Source: Methylobacterium sp. J-067
GTDB taxonomy: Bacteria > Pseudomonadota > Alphaproteobacteria > Rhizobiales > Beijerinckiaceae
DNA: 64,000 nt
Reading direction: 5' to 3'
Assembly (NCBI RefSeq): GCF_022829465.1
Contig: NZ_JAKSXZ010000022.1
Location: forward strand, 1-64,000
Part shown: one piece after another, positions 32,746-42,252 of the stretch
Layout of the letters: every line of letters begins with the position of its first letter
Numbering within the stretch: the stretch's first letter is position 1
The notes under the pieces: model-generated
Seen by the model: the letters and a program-made list of their open reading frames with translations, nothing else
The model's database searches: none
Told to the model about the DNA's origin: nothing
Made by a program: the position numbers and the translations under genes

Positions 32746-35700
32746 ATGTTCGCCCGCTTTGTCGATCGTCCCGTCCTGGCGGGCGTGATCTCGGTGCTGA
32801 TCACTTTGATCGGTGCCGTAGCGGGCTTGACCCTGCCCATCGCGCAGTTCCCGGAGATCGCGCCGCCGATCATCAACATCCAGGCGACCTATCCCGGCGC
32901 CAGCGCGCAGCAGGCCTACGACGCGGTGACGACGCCGCTGGAACAGGAGATCAACGGCGCGCAGCACCTGCTCTACATCGCCTCGACCAGCAACACGGAC
33001 GGCAGCGTCAACCTCGACGCGACGTTCGAGATCGGCTCCGACCTCGACGCCGCCGCCGCCGAGGTGCTGACCCGCGCCAACCGGGCGGAGGCGCGGCTGC
33101 CGGCCTCGGTGCGCTCGCAAGGTCTGGAGATCCAGAAGAGCACCCGCCAGCAGCTCGGCAACATCGTGCTCTATGCCGAGCCGGGCTCGCCCTACGACGA
33201 ATTGTTCCTGGCGAACTGGGCCGAGACGCAGGTCATCAAGCCGCTGCGTCGGGTGGACGGCATGGGCCGCATCCAGAACTTCTCGCAGAAGCGCTACGCC
33301 ATGCGGCTGTGGCTCGACCCCGTGAAGATGGAGGCCTTGGCCCTCAGCCCCGACGCGGTGATCAAGGCGGTGAGCCAGCAGAACGAGCAGATCACCACCG
33401 GCTCGCTCGGCAAGCCGCCGACGGACGGCAAGCCGACGCCGTTCGAGTTGCAGGTGGTGACGCAGGGGCGCCTCAGCCAGCCGCAGGAATTCGCCAACAT
33501 CCTCCTGCGCGCCAACCCGGACGGCTCGGTGGTGCGGGTGCGCGACGTGGCGCGGGTGGAACTGGGCTCGGAGCAATACGGTGTCCGTTCCAGCTTCGAC
33601 GGAAGGCCCTCCGCGACGCTCGGCCTCTACCAGACCCCCGGCGCCAACGCCGTCCACGTCATGGACGGGGTGAAGGCGACGATGGAGGAACTGGCCCGGC
33701 GCTTTCCTCCGGGCCTGAAATACAAGATCGCCCTCGACCGCACGGAATTCGTCCGCGAGGCGATCACCGAGGTGGTGCACACCCTGTTCGAGGCGCTGAT
33801 CCTCGTGGTCGTCGTCACCTACATCTTCCTGCAGAACTGGCGGGCGACGCTCATCCCCTCCATCGCCGTGCCGGTGGCGCTGGTGGGCACGTTCGGGCCG
33901 ATGGCCCTGCTCGGCTTCTCCTTCAACACCCTGAGCCTGCTCGGCATGGTGCTGGCGGTGGGGCTCGTGGTCGATGACGCGATCATCGTGGTGGAGAACA
34001 CCGAGCGGCTGATGGACGAGGTGATGGAGCCCCGCCCGGCCGCCCGCGAGGCGGTGAACGAGGTGGCGGGCCCGGTCATCGCGACGACGCTGGTCCTCGC
34101 CGCGCTGTTCGTGCCGGTGGCCTTCATCCCCGGCCTGACGGGCCAGCTCTACAACCAGTTCGCGCTCACCATCGCCATCTCGGTGATGATCTCGGCGGTG
34201 GTCTCCCTCACCCTCACGCCGGCCCTGTGCGGGATGATCCTGAAGCACCGGCCGGAGGGGGCGGACAAGCGCCAGAGCCGCTGGAAGGCGCCGCTGCGCT
34301 GGTTCAACCGGGCGCTGGAGAAGGCGGCGAACGGGCTGACGACGATGATCGGCGCGCTCAGCCGCCACGTCGTCCTCGTGGGGCTCGCCTTTGCGGCCTT
34401 CGCGGCGGTGACGGTGCTGCTGGTGATGCAGCGTCCCTCCGGCTTCGTGCCGAACGAGGACCAGGGCTATTTCTTCGCCGACGTCGCCCTGCCGAAGGGC
34501 GCCTCGGTGGCGCGCACCGACAGGATGGTGGAGCGCCTGGGCAAGTCCCTGCGGGAGATGCCGGAGGCGGAGCACACGATCGGGGTGATCGGCCGCAGCA
34601 TCCTCGCGGATGCGGTGGCGCCGTTCTACGGCTTCCAGATCCCGATCCTGAAGCCCTGGGGCCAGCGCACGGCCACCGCCGACGACGTCATCGCCCGCGT
34701 GCAGAAGGAGTTTAGGCACGATCCGGACGGCAAGGTGCGGGTGGTCAACCCCTCGCCGCTTCCCGGCCTCGGCACCCGCAGCGGCCTGACCCTGGAGATC
34801 CAGGATCGCAGCGGCACGGGCGGGATCAAGCTCGCGGAGGCGGCGCAGTCCTTCATCGACGAGCTGAGCAAGAACCCCAATGTCGGCCAGGCGCTGCCGA
34901 CCACGAGCTACGGCGTGCCGCAGATCCGGCTGGAGATCGACCGGGCCAAGGCCGAACAGCTCGGCGTGCCGCTGCAGAACCTGTTCGACGCGCTGGGCAC
35001 CTATGTCGGGTCGAGCTTCGTGAACCTCTTCAACCGGTTCGGCTTCGTCTATCAGGTCTACGTGCAGAGCGAGGCTACCGGCCGGCGCACGATCCAGGAC
35101 CTGGAGGCCCTGCCGGTCCTCAACGGGCGCGGCGAGCCGGTGCGGATCGGCTCCCTGGTGCGCGCGGAGTTCACCACCGGGCCGACGGCGGTCCTGTCCT
35201 ACAACACCTATCCGGCCATCGAGGTCGCCATCGAGGTGGCCTCCACCGCGAGTTCCGGCACGGTATTGAAGGAGGTCGAGGCGCTGGCCAAGAGCAAGCT
35301 CCCCTCGGATTACGCCGTGGAATGGACCGACGTCGCCTATCAGGAGAAGGTCGCGGGCGGCTACGCGCCGCTGATCTTCGGCCTCGGCGTGCTGATGATC
35401 TTCCTGCTGCTGGCCGGGCAGTACGAATCCCTGCGCCTGCCCTTCGTGATCCTGCTGGCGACGCCCATCGCGATCTTCGGCGCGGTGGGGGCGCTCGCCC
35501 TGCGCGGGCTCGACCTCGACATCTTCGGGCAGATCGGGCTGCTGCTCCTCGTCGGGCTCGCGGCGAAGAACTCGATCCTGCTCGTCTCCTTCGCCGAGGA
35601 CCTGCGGCGGCAGGGCGAGGACGCCCTCAAGGCGGCGCAGGATGCGGCGCGGCTGCGGATGCGGCCGATCCTGATGACCTCCTTCGCCTTCATCACCGGC

Positions 35701-35922
35701 TCGATCCCGCTGGCCATCGCCTCGGGGGCGGGCGCCAACGCGCGCGTCTCCATGGGCACGGTGGTGATCGGCGGCCTCGTGGTGGCGACCTTCATCACCC
35801 TGTTCGTGACACCGACCTTCTACGTCGCCTTCGAGCGCCTGCTCGGCAGCAAGGACAAGGCGAAGGACGAGGACGCAAAGCCGGCGGAGAAGGCGCGGGA
35901 GGCCGAGCCGGCGCCGACGTGA
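32746..35922 (+). CDS. RND multidrug efflux permease, HAE-1 (AcrB/MexB) type
   Basis: A 1,058-residue inner-membrane pump starting MFARFVDRPVLAGVISVLIT. AcrB-like landmarks are present: PIAQFPEIAPPIINIQATYP, TPLEQEINGAQHLLYI, the proton-relay TM4 motif GLVVDDAIIVVENTERLM with both Asp near residue 407, NEDQGYFFADVALPKGAS and LLVGLAAKNSILLVSFAEDL near the C-terminus. Twelve membrane segments and two large periplasmic loops are expected. It exports hydrophobic drugs or solvents with the divergent adaptor. ATG with GGCGAGG upstream. The C-terminal tail is Lys/Glu/Ala-rich. Confidence 0.93.
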   Translation: MFARFVDRPVLAGVISVLITLIGAVAGLTLPIAQFPEIAPPIINIQATYPGASAQQAYDAVTTPLEQEINGAQHLLYIASTSNTDGSVNLDATFEIGSDLDAAAAEVLTRANRAEARLPASVRSQGLEIQKSTRQQLGNIVLYAEPGSPYDELFLANWAETQVIKPLRRVDGMGRIQNFSQKRYAMRLWLDPVKMEALALSPDAVIKAVSQQNEQITTGSLGKPPTDGKPTPFELQVVTQGRLSQPQEFANILLRANPDGSVVRVRDVARVELGSEQYGVRSSFDGRPSATLGLYQTPGANAVHVMDGVKATMEELARRFPPGLKYKIALDRTEFVREAITEVVHTLFEALILVVVVTYIFLQNWRATLIPSIAVPVALVGTFGPMALLGFSFNTLSLLGMVLAVGLVVDDAIIVVENTERLMDEVMEPRPAAREAVNEVAGPVIATTLVLAALFVPVAFIPGLTGQLYNQFALTIAISVMISAVVSLTLTPALCGMILKHRPEGADKRQSRWKAPLRWFNRALEKAANGLTTMIGALSRHVVLVGLAFAAFAAVTVLLVMQRPSGFVPNEDQGYFFADVALPKGASVARTDRMVERLGKSLREMPEAEHTIGVIGRSILADAVAPFYGFQIPILKPWGQRTATADDVIARVQKEFRHDPDGKVRVVNPSPLPGLGTRSGLTLEIQDRSGTGGIKLAEAAQSFIDELSKNPNVGQALPTTSYGVPQIRLEIDRAKAEQLGVPLQNLFDALGTYVGSSFVNLFNRFGFVYQVYVQSEATGRRTIQDLEALPVLNGRGEPVRIGSLVRAEFTTGPTAVLSYNTYPAIEVAIEVASTASSGTVLKEVEALAKSKLPSDYAVEWTDVAYQEKVAGGYAPLIFGLGVLMIFLLLAGQYESLRLPFVILLATPIAIFGAVGALALRGLDLDIFGQIGLLLLVGLAAKNSILLVSFAEDLRRQGEDALKAAQDAARLRMRPILMTSFAFITGSIPLAIASGAGANARVSMGTVVIGGLVVATFITLFVTPTFYVAFERLLGSKDKAKDEDAKPAEKAREAEPAPT

Positions 35923-36007
35923 AACAGCGCATTGCATTTTGAATGCGCGAGGCAGAAGCTTCTCCGGTACCGCCCCAACGAAGGGTGGGCCGGAGGAGAC
36001 GGTTTCC

Positions 36008-37039
36008 ATGAGCACACGGCGCGACTTCCTGCATCTCACCGCGGCGGCCACCGCCGTCGGCGCCCTGGCGGCACCGGCCAGGGCGCAGAGCCCGGCCACC
36101 GGACCGGGGCAGCCGATCCCACCCAGCGGCGGTGACATGCTCCGCCTCGTCACCTTCGTCCCCGATGCGGGCAAGGCCGCGCGCCTCGGCGCCGTGACGG
36201 GTGACGGGCGCGTGATCGACCTCTCGCAGGTCGCCGTGCCGGGGCTCGACACGACGCGGATGGTCTCGCTGATCGAGGCGGGTCCGAAGGCCCTCGACCT
36301 AGTGCGCCGCGCCGCCGTCTCCGGCGACGGGCCGAAGGTGGAGACCGTGCGCCTGCTGGCGCCGATCCCGGCCCCGACGCGCAACGTCTACGCGGTGGGC
36401 TGGAACTACCTCGAACACTTCGCCGAAGGGCAGGCGACCAGCCTCGCCAAGACCGAATACCCGGCCCATCCCGTGTTCTTCACCAAGGGCGTGAACACGG
36501 TGAACGGCCCCTACGACCCGATTCCCTACAATCCCGAGGTCTCGACGCAGATCGACTGGGAGGCGGAACTCGCGATCATCGTCGGCACGGGCGGAACCAA
36601 CATCAAGGAAGCCGACGCCCTGAACCACGTCTTCGGCTACAGCGTCCTGAACGACACCACCGCCCGCGACATCCAGCGCACCCTGCACGGCGGCCAGTGG
36701 TTCAAGGGCAAGAGCCTCGACGGCCACGGGCCGATCGGACCCTGGATCGTCCCGGCCTCGGACATCGACCCCACGGACCTGCGCCTGCTCCTGCGCGTCA
36801 ACGGCGTGGTGAAGCAGGACGCCTCGACCAAGCAGATGTACTTCAAGGTGGCGCGGATCATCTCGGAATTGTCGCGCGGCCTCACGCTGGTGCCCGGCGA
36901 CATCATCGCCACCGGCACGCCCCCCGGGGTCGGCTTCGCCCGCAAGCCGCCGGAATTCCTGAAGCCCGGCGACGTGATGGAGACCGAGATCGTCGGACTC
37001 GGTACCCTGCGCAACGTGATTCAGCAGATCCATTCCTGA
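36008..37039 (+). CDS. Tat-exported fumarylacetoacetate hydrolase (FAH) family protein
   Basis: A 343-residue protein. The N-terminus MSTRRDFLHLTAAATAVGAL is a twin-arginine signal (STRRDFL), cut probably after ARAQ. The catalytic half is typical FAH: YAVGWNYLEHF, HPVFFTKG, then IDWEAELAIIVGTGG (metal-binding Glu residues), GHGPIGPWIV and LVPGDIIATGTPPGVG. Such enzymes hydrolyse or decarboxylate 2-keto-enol acids (for example acylpyruvases). The family is normally cytoplasmic, so the Tat signal is notable. ATG with a strong GGAGGAG. Monocistronic. Substrate unknown. Confidence 0.88.
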   Translation: MSTRRDFLHLTAAATAVGALAAPARAQSPATGPGQPIPPSGGDMLRLVTFVPDAGKAARLGAVTGDGRVIDLSQVAVPGLDTTRMVSLIEAGPKALDLVRRAAVSGDGPKVETVRLLAPIPAPTRNVYAVGWNYLEHFAEGQATSLAKTEYPAHPVFFTKGVNTVNGPYDPIPYNPEVSTQIDWEAELAIIVGTGGTNIKEADALNHVFGYSVLNDTTARDIQRTLHGGQWFKGKSLDGHGPIGPWIVPASDIDPTDLRLLLRVNGVVKQDASTKQMYFKVARIISELSRGLTLVPGDIIATGTPPGVGFARKPPEFLKPGDVMETEIVGLGTLRNVIQQIHS

Positions 37040-37077
37040 GCGCAGGCTATAGCGCGGGTCGAATGGGGCATCGCGAC

Positions 37078-37096
37078 AAAACGCGTCACGTTTTTT
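37078..37096 (+). terminator. Short hairpin with T tract after the FAH-family gene
   Basis: AAAACG-CGTCA-CGTTTT followed by further T residues (TTTTTT from 37091), about 40 bases after the stop. The stem is only six pairs and A/T-rich, so termination would be weak. Confidence 0.35.
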
Positions 37097-37192
37097 GCAT
37101 CGATCGCGCCGGCCACCGTGTCGAACGTAAAAGGAAGTTAAGGTCAGAGAGGTAACGTAAGCGGCAACGACAAAGCTACCTCTGGTTGCCTG

Positions 37193-39568
37193 ATGCTCAC
37201 CGTGTTGGGATGTTTCTTCGGCGAGCACGACCTCTGGTTGGTCGCGCTCGCCGCTCTCATCTGCACGCTGGCCTCGGCCGCCTGCGTCGCCCTGCTTCAC
37301 CATGCCCGGCGGAGCCAGAGGCCCTGGCAGGGGGCGTGGATCGCCGTCGCGGCGGTGGCGGGCGGCTCGGGAATCTGGGCGACCCACTTCATCGCCATGC
37401 TCGCCTTCGAGCCGAGCCTGCCGACGGGCTACGCGACCCGGCTGACCATCCTCTCCCTCGCCTACGCCATCGCCCTCACCGGGGCCGGGCTGGCGGTGGC
37501 GCTGTCGCGGCGGCTGCCGGCGGCGCCGGTGCTCGGCGGACTGGTCCTCGGCGGCGGCATCGCGGCGATGCACTACACCGGCATGGCGGCCTTCGAGGTG
37601 CCGGGCCACCTCCGGTGGGACCACACCCTCGTCGCCGTCTCGCTGATCCTCGGCGGAGTGCTCGGCGCGGCCGCGCTTCAGGTGGGGCTGGGGCGCGAGG
37701 GGAAGACTGGGCAGGTCGTCGGCACGGTCCTGCTCCTGGCGGCGATCTGCAGCCACCATTTCACCGCCATGGGCGCGATCACCATCGTGCCCGATCCGTC
37801 GGTCGCCATCACCGACAGCGCCCTGCCGTCCCGCTGGCTCGGCGTCGGCGTGGCGCTCGCGAGCGTCGCGATCCTCCTGATGGCGGGTGCGGCGCTGCTG
37901 CTCGACCTGCGTGAGCGCCGGCAGGCGATCCTGGCGCGGGAGCGGCTGAACAGCCTCGCCAACGCCGCCGTCGAGGGGCTTCTGGTCTGCCGGGGCACGA
38001 CCATCGTGAACGGCAACGACAGTTTCGGCGCCCTCGTCGGCCTGCCCGCCTCGGATCTCGGCGGCGTGCCGCTGGCGCGCTTCCTGCCGGGGGCCGGGGC
38101 GCAGCTCGTCCTGACCGGGCAGCCGGAGCAGCCCATCGAGGCCGAGCTGAGCGGCGCCGGGGGCGAGACGATCCCCGTGGAACTCATCGTCCGCCCCGTC
38201 ACCTACGGCAACGAGCCCCATTTCGCCGTCGCGGTGCGCGACCTGCGCGCCCGGCGCAAGGCCGAGGGGCAGATCCAGTTCCTCGCCCACCACGATGCGC
38301 TCACCGGGCTCGCCAACCGGGCGAGCTTCAACCTGCGCCTGGACCGGGAGATGAAGCTCGCGGCGGCGACCGGCGGCAAGCTCGCGGTGCTGTGCCTCGA
38401 CCTCGACCGCTTCAAGGAGGTCAACGACCTGTTCGGCCACGCGGCGGGGGACGCGCTCCTCGTCACCGTGGCCCGCACGATCACCGGGCTCCTGACCGAG
38501 AACCAATTGATGGCCCGCCTCGGCGGCGACGAGTTCGCGATCCTCATGCCCTGCGACCACGCCGTGGCGGCGGGCCGCCTCGCGGAGGCGGTGCTCGATG
38601 CCCTGCGCGCGGAGAACCGCGACATGGTCGGGCCATCCGCCGGCACCAGCCTTGGCATCGCGATCTACCCGGACAACGCCGACGAGCGCGCGCTGCTCCT
38701 CAGCTACGCCGACACCGCCCTCTACCGGGCGAAATCGGAGGGGCGGGACACCTACCGCTTCTACGAGGCGACGATGGGCGCGCAGGTGCGCGACCGGCGG
38801 CACCTGGAGCACGACATGCGCCACGCGGTGGCGCGGGACGAGATGCACCTCGTTTTCCAGCCGCAGAGCGACGTCGCCTCGGGCCGGGTGATCGGGTTCG
38901 AGGTGCTGCTGCGCTGGCAGCATCCCGTCCGCGGCTCGGTCTCGCCGGCGGTCTTCATCCCCATCGCGGAGGAGAGCGGCCTGATCCTGCCCATCGGCGA
39001 ATGGGTGCTGCGCGAGGCCTGCCGCGAGGCGGCGGGCTGGACCAGCCCGCTCACCGTGGCGGTGAACGTGTCGGGGGTGCAGATCCACGCGCCGAACCTC
39101 GTGCCCCTGGTGGAGGAGGTCCTGCGCGAGACCGGCCTCGCCCCCGAGCGCCTGGAGATCGAGGTGACGGAGACGGCCCTGATCCGCGAGCCCGCCCGCG
39201 CGCAGCTCACGCTCCGCCAGTTGAAGGCCCTCGGCGTGCGCATCGCCATGGACGATTTCGGCACCGGCTACTCCTCGCTCTCGAACCTGCGCGCCTACCC
39301 GTTCGACAAGATCAAGATCGACGGCTCGTTCATCCGCACCGTCGATTCCAACGAGCAGACGGCGGCCATCGTCCGCTCGGTGCTCGGCCTCGGCCGGGGC
39401 CTCGGGATGCCGGTCCTGGCGGAGGGCGTCGAGACGGTGGAGGAGCTGAACTTCCTCATGGGCGAGCATTGCTCGGCGGTGCAGGGCTTCCTGATGGGCC
39501 GCCCCAGCCGGATCGCGACCTTCGCCCACCTTACCCATCCGCCGGAGGACGGCACCCTCGCCGCCTGA
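37193..39568 (+). CDS. MHYT-PAS-GGDEF-EAL cyclic-di-GMP signalling protein
   Basis: A 791-residue inner-membrane protein. Residues 1-240 hold seven membrane segments with three MHYT units (THFIAML, MHYTGMA, HHFTAMG), proposed to sense a diatomic gas or redox state through bound metal. A PAS-like linker follows (about 250-350). The GGDEF domain has intact LGGDEFAIL near 443, but the upstream RxxD product-inhibition site is absent (TENQ). The EAL domain keeps the metal and catalytic set (NVSGVQIH, EVTETAL, MDDFGTGYSS, KIKIDGSF, LAEGVET, QGFLMGRP), with EVL replacing EAL in GFEVLLRW. Either c-di-GMP synthesis or degradation is possible. The gene stands alone. Confidence 0.92.
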   Translation: MLTVLGCFFGEHDLWLVALAALICTLASAACVALLHHARRSQRPWQGAWIAVAAVAGGSGIWATHFIAMLAFEPSLPTGYATRLTILSLAYAIALTGAGLAVALSRRLPAAPVLGGLVLGGGIAAMHYTGMAAFEVPGHLRWDHTLVAVSLILGGVLGAAALQVGLGREGKTGQVVGTVLLLAAICSHHFTAMGAITIVPDPSVAITDSALPSRWLGVGVALASVAILLMAGAALLLDLRERRQAILARERLNSLANAAVEGLLVCRGTTIVNGNDSFGALVGLPASDLGGVPLARFLPGAGAQLVLTGQPEQPIEAELSGAGGETIPVELIVRPVTYGNEPHFAVAVRDLRARRKAEGQIQFLAHHDALTGLANRASFNLRLDREMKLAAATGGKLAVLCLDLDRFKEVNDLFGHAAGDALLVTVARTITGLLTENQLMARLGGDEFAILMPCDHAVAAGRLAEAVLDALRAENRDMVGPSAGTSLGIAIYPDNADERALLLSYADTALYRAKSEGRDTYRFYEATMGAQVRDRRHLEHDMRHAVARDEMHLVFQPQSDVASGRVIGFEVLLRWQHPVRGSVSPAVFIPIAEESGLILPIGEWVLREACREAAGWTSPLTVAVNVSGVQIHAPNLVPLVEEVLRETGLAPERLEIEVTETALIREPARAQLTLRQLKALGVRIAMDDFGTGYSSLSNLRAYPFDKIKIDGSFIRTVDSNEQTAAIVRSVLGLGRGLGMPVLAEGVETVEELNFLMGEHCSAVQGFLMGRPSRIATFAHLTHPPEDGTLAA

Positions 39569-39650
39569 AAGGGGGTGCGGGGGAAATTGACGCGGGCGCG
39601 GCCGGCGCCTACGCCCGGGTTCTTCCGCCTCCCTCGCGAAGGACCGAGCG

Positions 39651-39977
39651 ATGATCGTCGAAATGCGCGTCTATTACTGCGCCCCGACCCGGCTTCCCGC
39701 CCTCCTCGACCGGTTCCGCACCGTCACGATGGGCTTCTTCGAGAAGTACGGGATCGAGCAGGTCGGCTTCTTCACCACCCTCGTCGGGCCGGACAACCAC
39801 GCCCTGACCTACTTCCTGAAGTGGGACAGTCTCGCCGATCGCGAGCAGAAGTGGAACGCCTTCCAGGCCGATCCCGAATGGATCGCCAAGCGCGCCGAGA
39901 CCGAGAAGGACAAGCCCATCGTGGCGCGGATCGAGAACACCTTCCTCGCCCCGACGGATTTCTCGGCCCTGCGCTGA
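39651..39977 (+). CDS. NIPSNAP family protein
   Basis: A 108-residue protein. MIVEMRVYYCAPTRLPALLD, then FFEKYGIEQVGFFTTLVG and LTYFLKWDSLADREQKWNAF match the ferredoxin-like NIPSNAP fold. The biochemical role of bacterial NIPSNAP proteins is not settled. ATG at 39651 follows a GAAGGA-type ribosome binding site. The stop is 6 bases from the stop of the convergent SDR. Confidence 0.85.
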   Translation: MIVEMRVYYCAPTRLPALLDRFRTVTMGFFEKYGIEQVGFFTTLVGPDNHALTYFLKWDSLADREQKWNAFQADPEWIAKRAETEKDKPIVARIENTFLAPTDFSALR

Positions 39978-39983
39978 CGCGCG

Positions 39984-40988
39984 TCAGGAGCGCCGCCCCG
40001 ACCGGAGCAGGGTCGCGGCGGCGAGGCCGAGGCCGACCACCGCCGAGGCGGCGGCGAGGGGGTGCAGGCTCGCCCGCGTGTAGGCGCTCCGGCGCAGCAC
40101 CGGGAAGGGCTGGTCCCCGTGGACATGGCCGGTGTCGTCGAGCTGCGGTTCGTGCAGCGCCCCGGCCGGGCGGCGGGGCGCCATGGTGCGCTTCTGCAGG
40201 GCGGCGATCTGCCCGGCGAGGTGGTCGTAGGCCCCCGGCGCGAACTCCTTGCCCGCGATGAACATCTTGCCCGCCCCGCCGACCACGATGTCCCGCTGCG
40301 GGCGCACGGCGGCGTGCAGGATCGCCCGCGCCACCTCGTCCGCCGAGTAGACCGGCGGCGGCAGCATCGGTTCCTTGTCGAGGTAGTTGCGCGCCCGGCG
40401 GGGGAGGGGGGTGTCGATGGAGGCGGGCTTCACCAGCGTCACCGAGATCGGCGCGTCGTCGAGGCGCAGTTCCATGCGCAGGGCGTCGGTGAAGCCCTTC
40501 ACCGCGTGTTTCGAGGCCGAGTACATGCCCTGGAAGGGGAAGGCGAGGTCCGAGGCGATGGAGCCGACATTGATCAGCGCGCCGCCCCGCCTCTTCATCA
40601 ACTCGACCGCCACCAGCGAGCCGTGGACGGTGCCCCAGAAGTTCGTGCGCATCAGGCGCTCGTGATCCTCCTGGCTGACCACCCCGAGGGGGCCGTAGAT
40701 CGTCAGCCCCGCGACGTTCACCCAGGTGTCGACGCCGCCGAATTCGGCCACCGCCTTGGCGGCGATCTCCTCCACCTGCTCCCGCTCGCCGACATCGGCG
40801 CCGACGGCCAAGGCCTGCCCGCCCTCGCGGACGAGGTCGGCGGCGATCCGGTCGAGGGCCGCGCCGCTGCGGGCCGCCAGCACGACCCGCGCGCCCTGGG
40901 CGGCGGCCCGCCGCGCCGTGGCCAGCCCGATCCCGGACGAGGCGCCGGTCACGACGATCGTCTGGTCCGCGAGGGGTTTGTGCTGCAT
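39984..40988 (-). CDS. Short-chain dehydrogenase/reductase with C-terminal membrane anchor
   Basis: A 334-residue protein. The first 250 residues are a classical SDR: VVTGASSGIGLATARRA (NAD(P) site), VNVAGLTIYGP, NVGSIASDLAFPFQGMYSASK with the YxxxK catalytic pair, and VTLVKPASIDTPLPRR. The C-terminus carries a hydrophobic stretch PLAAASAVVGLGLAAATLL, probably one membrane-spanning helix, after a linker. This matches a known alphaproteobacterial SDR subfamily with a tail anchor. ATG 40988 is chosen; the open frame continues upstream but without family similarity. Substrate unknown. Confidence 0.85.
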   Translation of the reverse strand: MQHKPLADQTIVVTGASSGIGLATARRAAAQGARVVLAARSGAALDRIAADLVREGGQALAVGADVGEREQVEEIAAKAVAEFGGVDTWVNVAGLTIYGPLGVVSQEDHERLMRTNFWGTVHGSLVAVELMKRRGGALINVGSIASDLAFPFQGMYSASKHAVKGFTDALRMELRLDDAPISVTLVKPASIDTPLPRRARNYLDKEPMLPPPVYSADEVARAILHAAVRPQRDIVVGGAGKMFIAGKEFAPGAYDHLAGQIAALQKRTMAPRRPAGALHEPQLDDTGHVHGDQPFPVLRRSAYTRASLHPLAAASAVVGLGLAAATLLRSGRRS

Positions 40989-41160
40989 GGCCGGTGGTCC
41001 CGAAACTGACGCGGCCCGCAGGCCGCTCGGGTTGGCTACCCCCGAGACTGCGCTCAAGTTTCCCGATCCTCCGTGCGGGGCCGGGTAGGCCAGCGCCGCC
41101 GTTTTCGTGTATCGGCTGGGAATCGGGACGATTCGGCAATCGGTGGGAAGGGGATTGGCG

Positions 41161-42252
41161 TTGGGCCAGGCGCGCACGGTCCTGCTCACCGGAACGCTGC
41201 TCGCCCTCGTCGCGGGGGGCGCCTTCGCCATGACGCGGCCGGGCGCCACCGCTGCCCTCGCCGGGTGGCGCGACTCCCTGGACGCCCTCCTGCCCGGCCG
41301 CCCGCCGGCCCCCGCCGCCCGGCTGCCCGCGTCGCGCACTGCCGTCGAGGACGGGCGCACAATCGTCCGCCTCACCGCCGCCGAGCGGGCGCGGGTCGGC
41401 ATCGTCACGAAGGTCCTGCCCGCGGAGCCGCATCCGCGCGAGGCCACCGGCTACGGCAGCCTCCTCGACCTCGCCCGCGTCACCGAACTCACGAACAGCT
41501 ACGCCGGGGCGGTGGCCGCCCTCCAGACCGCCAAGGCCCGCGCCGAGGTCTCGGTGAGCGCCGCGCGCCGGCTGCGGAGCCTCGGCGCGGCGGCGGTCGC
41601 CACGGCGCAGATCGAGACCGCCGAGGGTGCGGCGCTCACCGAGCAGGCGGCGGTCGCGGCGGCGGAATCGCAGGTGCGCACGCTCGCCGCCACTGCCCGG
41701 CAGGAATGGGGCGCGGTGATCGGCAAGGCGATCATCGAGCGCGGCGCCCTGGTGACGCGGCTCATCGAGCGCGACGACCTGCTGATGCAGGTGACGTTGC
41801 CGCCGGGGGAAGCCGTGGCGAAGCCGCCGGAAGCCGCCTTCGCGGAGGTGCCGCCGCAGAGCGTGCGGGTGCCGCTCCGCCTCGTCTCCCCCGCGACGCG
41901 CACGGATCCCAGGATCCAGGGCCAGAGCTTCTACTATCTCGTCTCCGGCGAGAGCGGGCTCCTGCCCGGCATGAGCGTCATGGCCTTCCTGCCCACCGGC
42001 AAGGCGGCCACGGGCGTGCTGGTGCCGGAGGACGCGGTGGTCCACGCCGAGGGCGGCACCTGGGTCTATCGCGGCCTCGGCGACGACTCCTACGTGCGCC
42101 ACCCCGTGCGGCCCGATGCGCCGATGTCGGCCGACAGCTTCGTCGTGGAGGATCTGCCCGACGGCAGCGAGATCGTCCTCTCCGGCGCGCAGGCGGTCCT
42201 GTCGGAGGAGTTGAGGAGCCGCATCCGCGTCGTCGGCGACGACGATGACTGA
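41161..42252 (+). CDS. RND efflux adaptor paired with the heavy-metal-type pump
   Basis: About 363 residues with an N-terminal anchor (TVLLTGTLLALVAGGAFA). A compact helical hairpin (ELTNSYAGAVAALQTAKARA) and barrel/lipoyl segments (GALVTRLIERDDLLMQVTLP, LLPGMSVMAFLPTG, VLVPEDAVV) follow. The membrane-fusion-protein role is clear mainly from context: it overlaps the downstream RND permease by 8 bases. I chose TTG at 41161 because GGAAGGGG lies just before it; GTG at 41107 gives 18 more residues but lacks a ribosome binding site. No metal-binding His/Met cluster is visible. Confidence 0.75.
   Translation: MGQARTVLLTGTLLALVAGGAFAMTRPGATAALAGWRDSLDALLPGRPPAPAARLPASRTAVEDGRTIVRLTAAERARVGIVTKVLPAEPHPREATGYGSLLDLARVTELTNSYAGAVAALQTAKARAEVSVSAARRLRSLGAAAVATAQIETAEGAALTEQAAVAAAESQVRTLAATARQEWGAVIGKAIIERGALVTRLIERDDLLMQVTLPPGEAVAKPPEAAFAEVPPQSVRVPLRLVSPATRTDPRIQGQSFYYLVSGESGLLPGMSVMAFLPTGKAATGVLVPEDAVVHAEGGTWVYRGLGDDSYVRHPVRPDAPMSADSFVVEDLPDGSEIVLSGAQAVLSEELRSRIRVVGDDDD

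Noticed and set aside
31435..36384. A single 1,649-codon open frame on the minus strand across the RND region
   Set aside because: Only the last 424 codons show family motifs (the adaptor). The rest is the antisense shadow of the RND permease and FAH gene in high-GC DNA.
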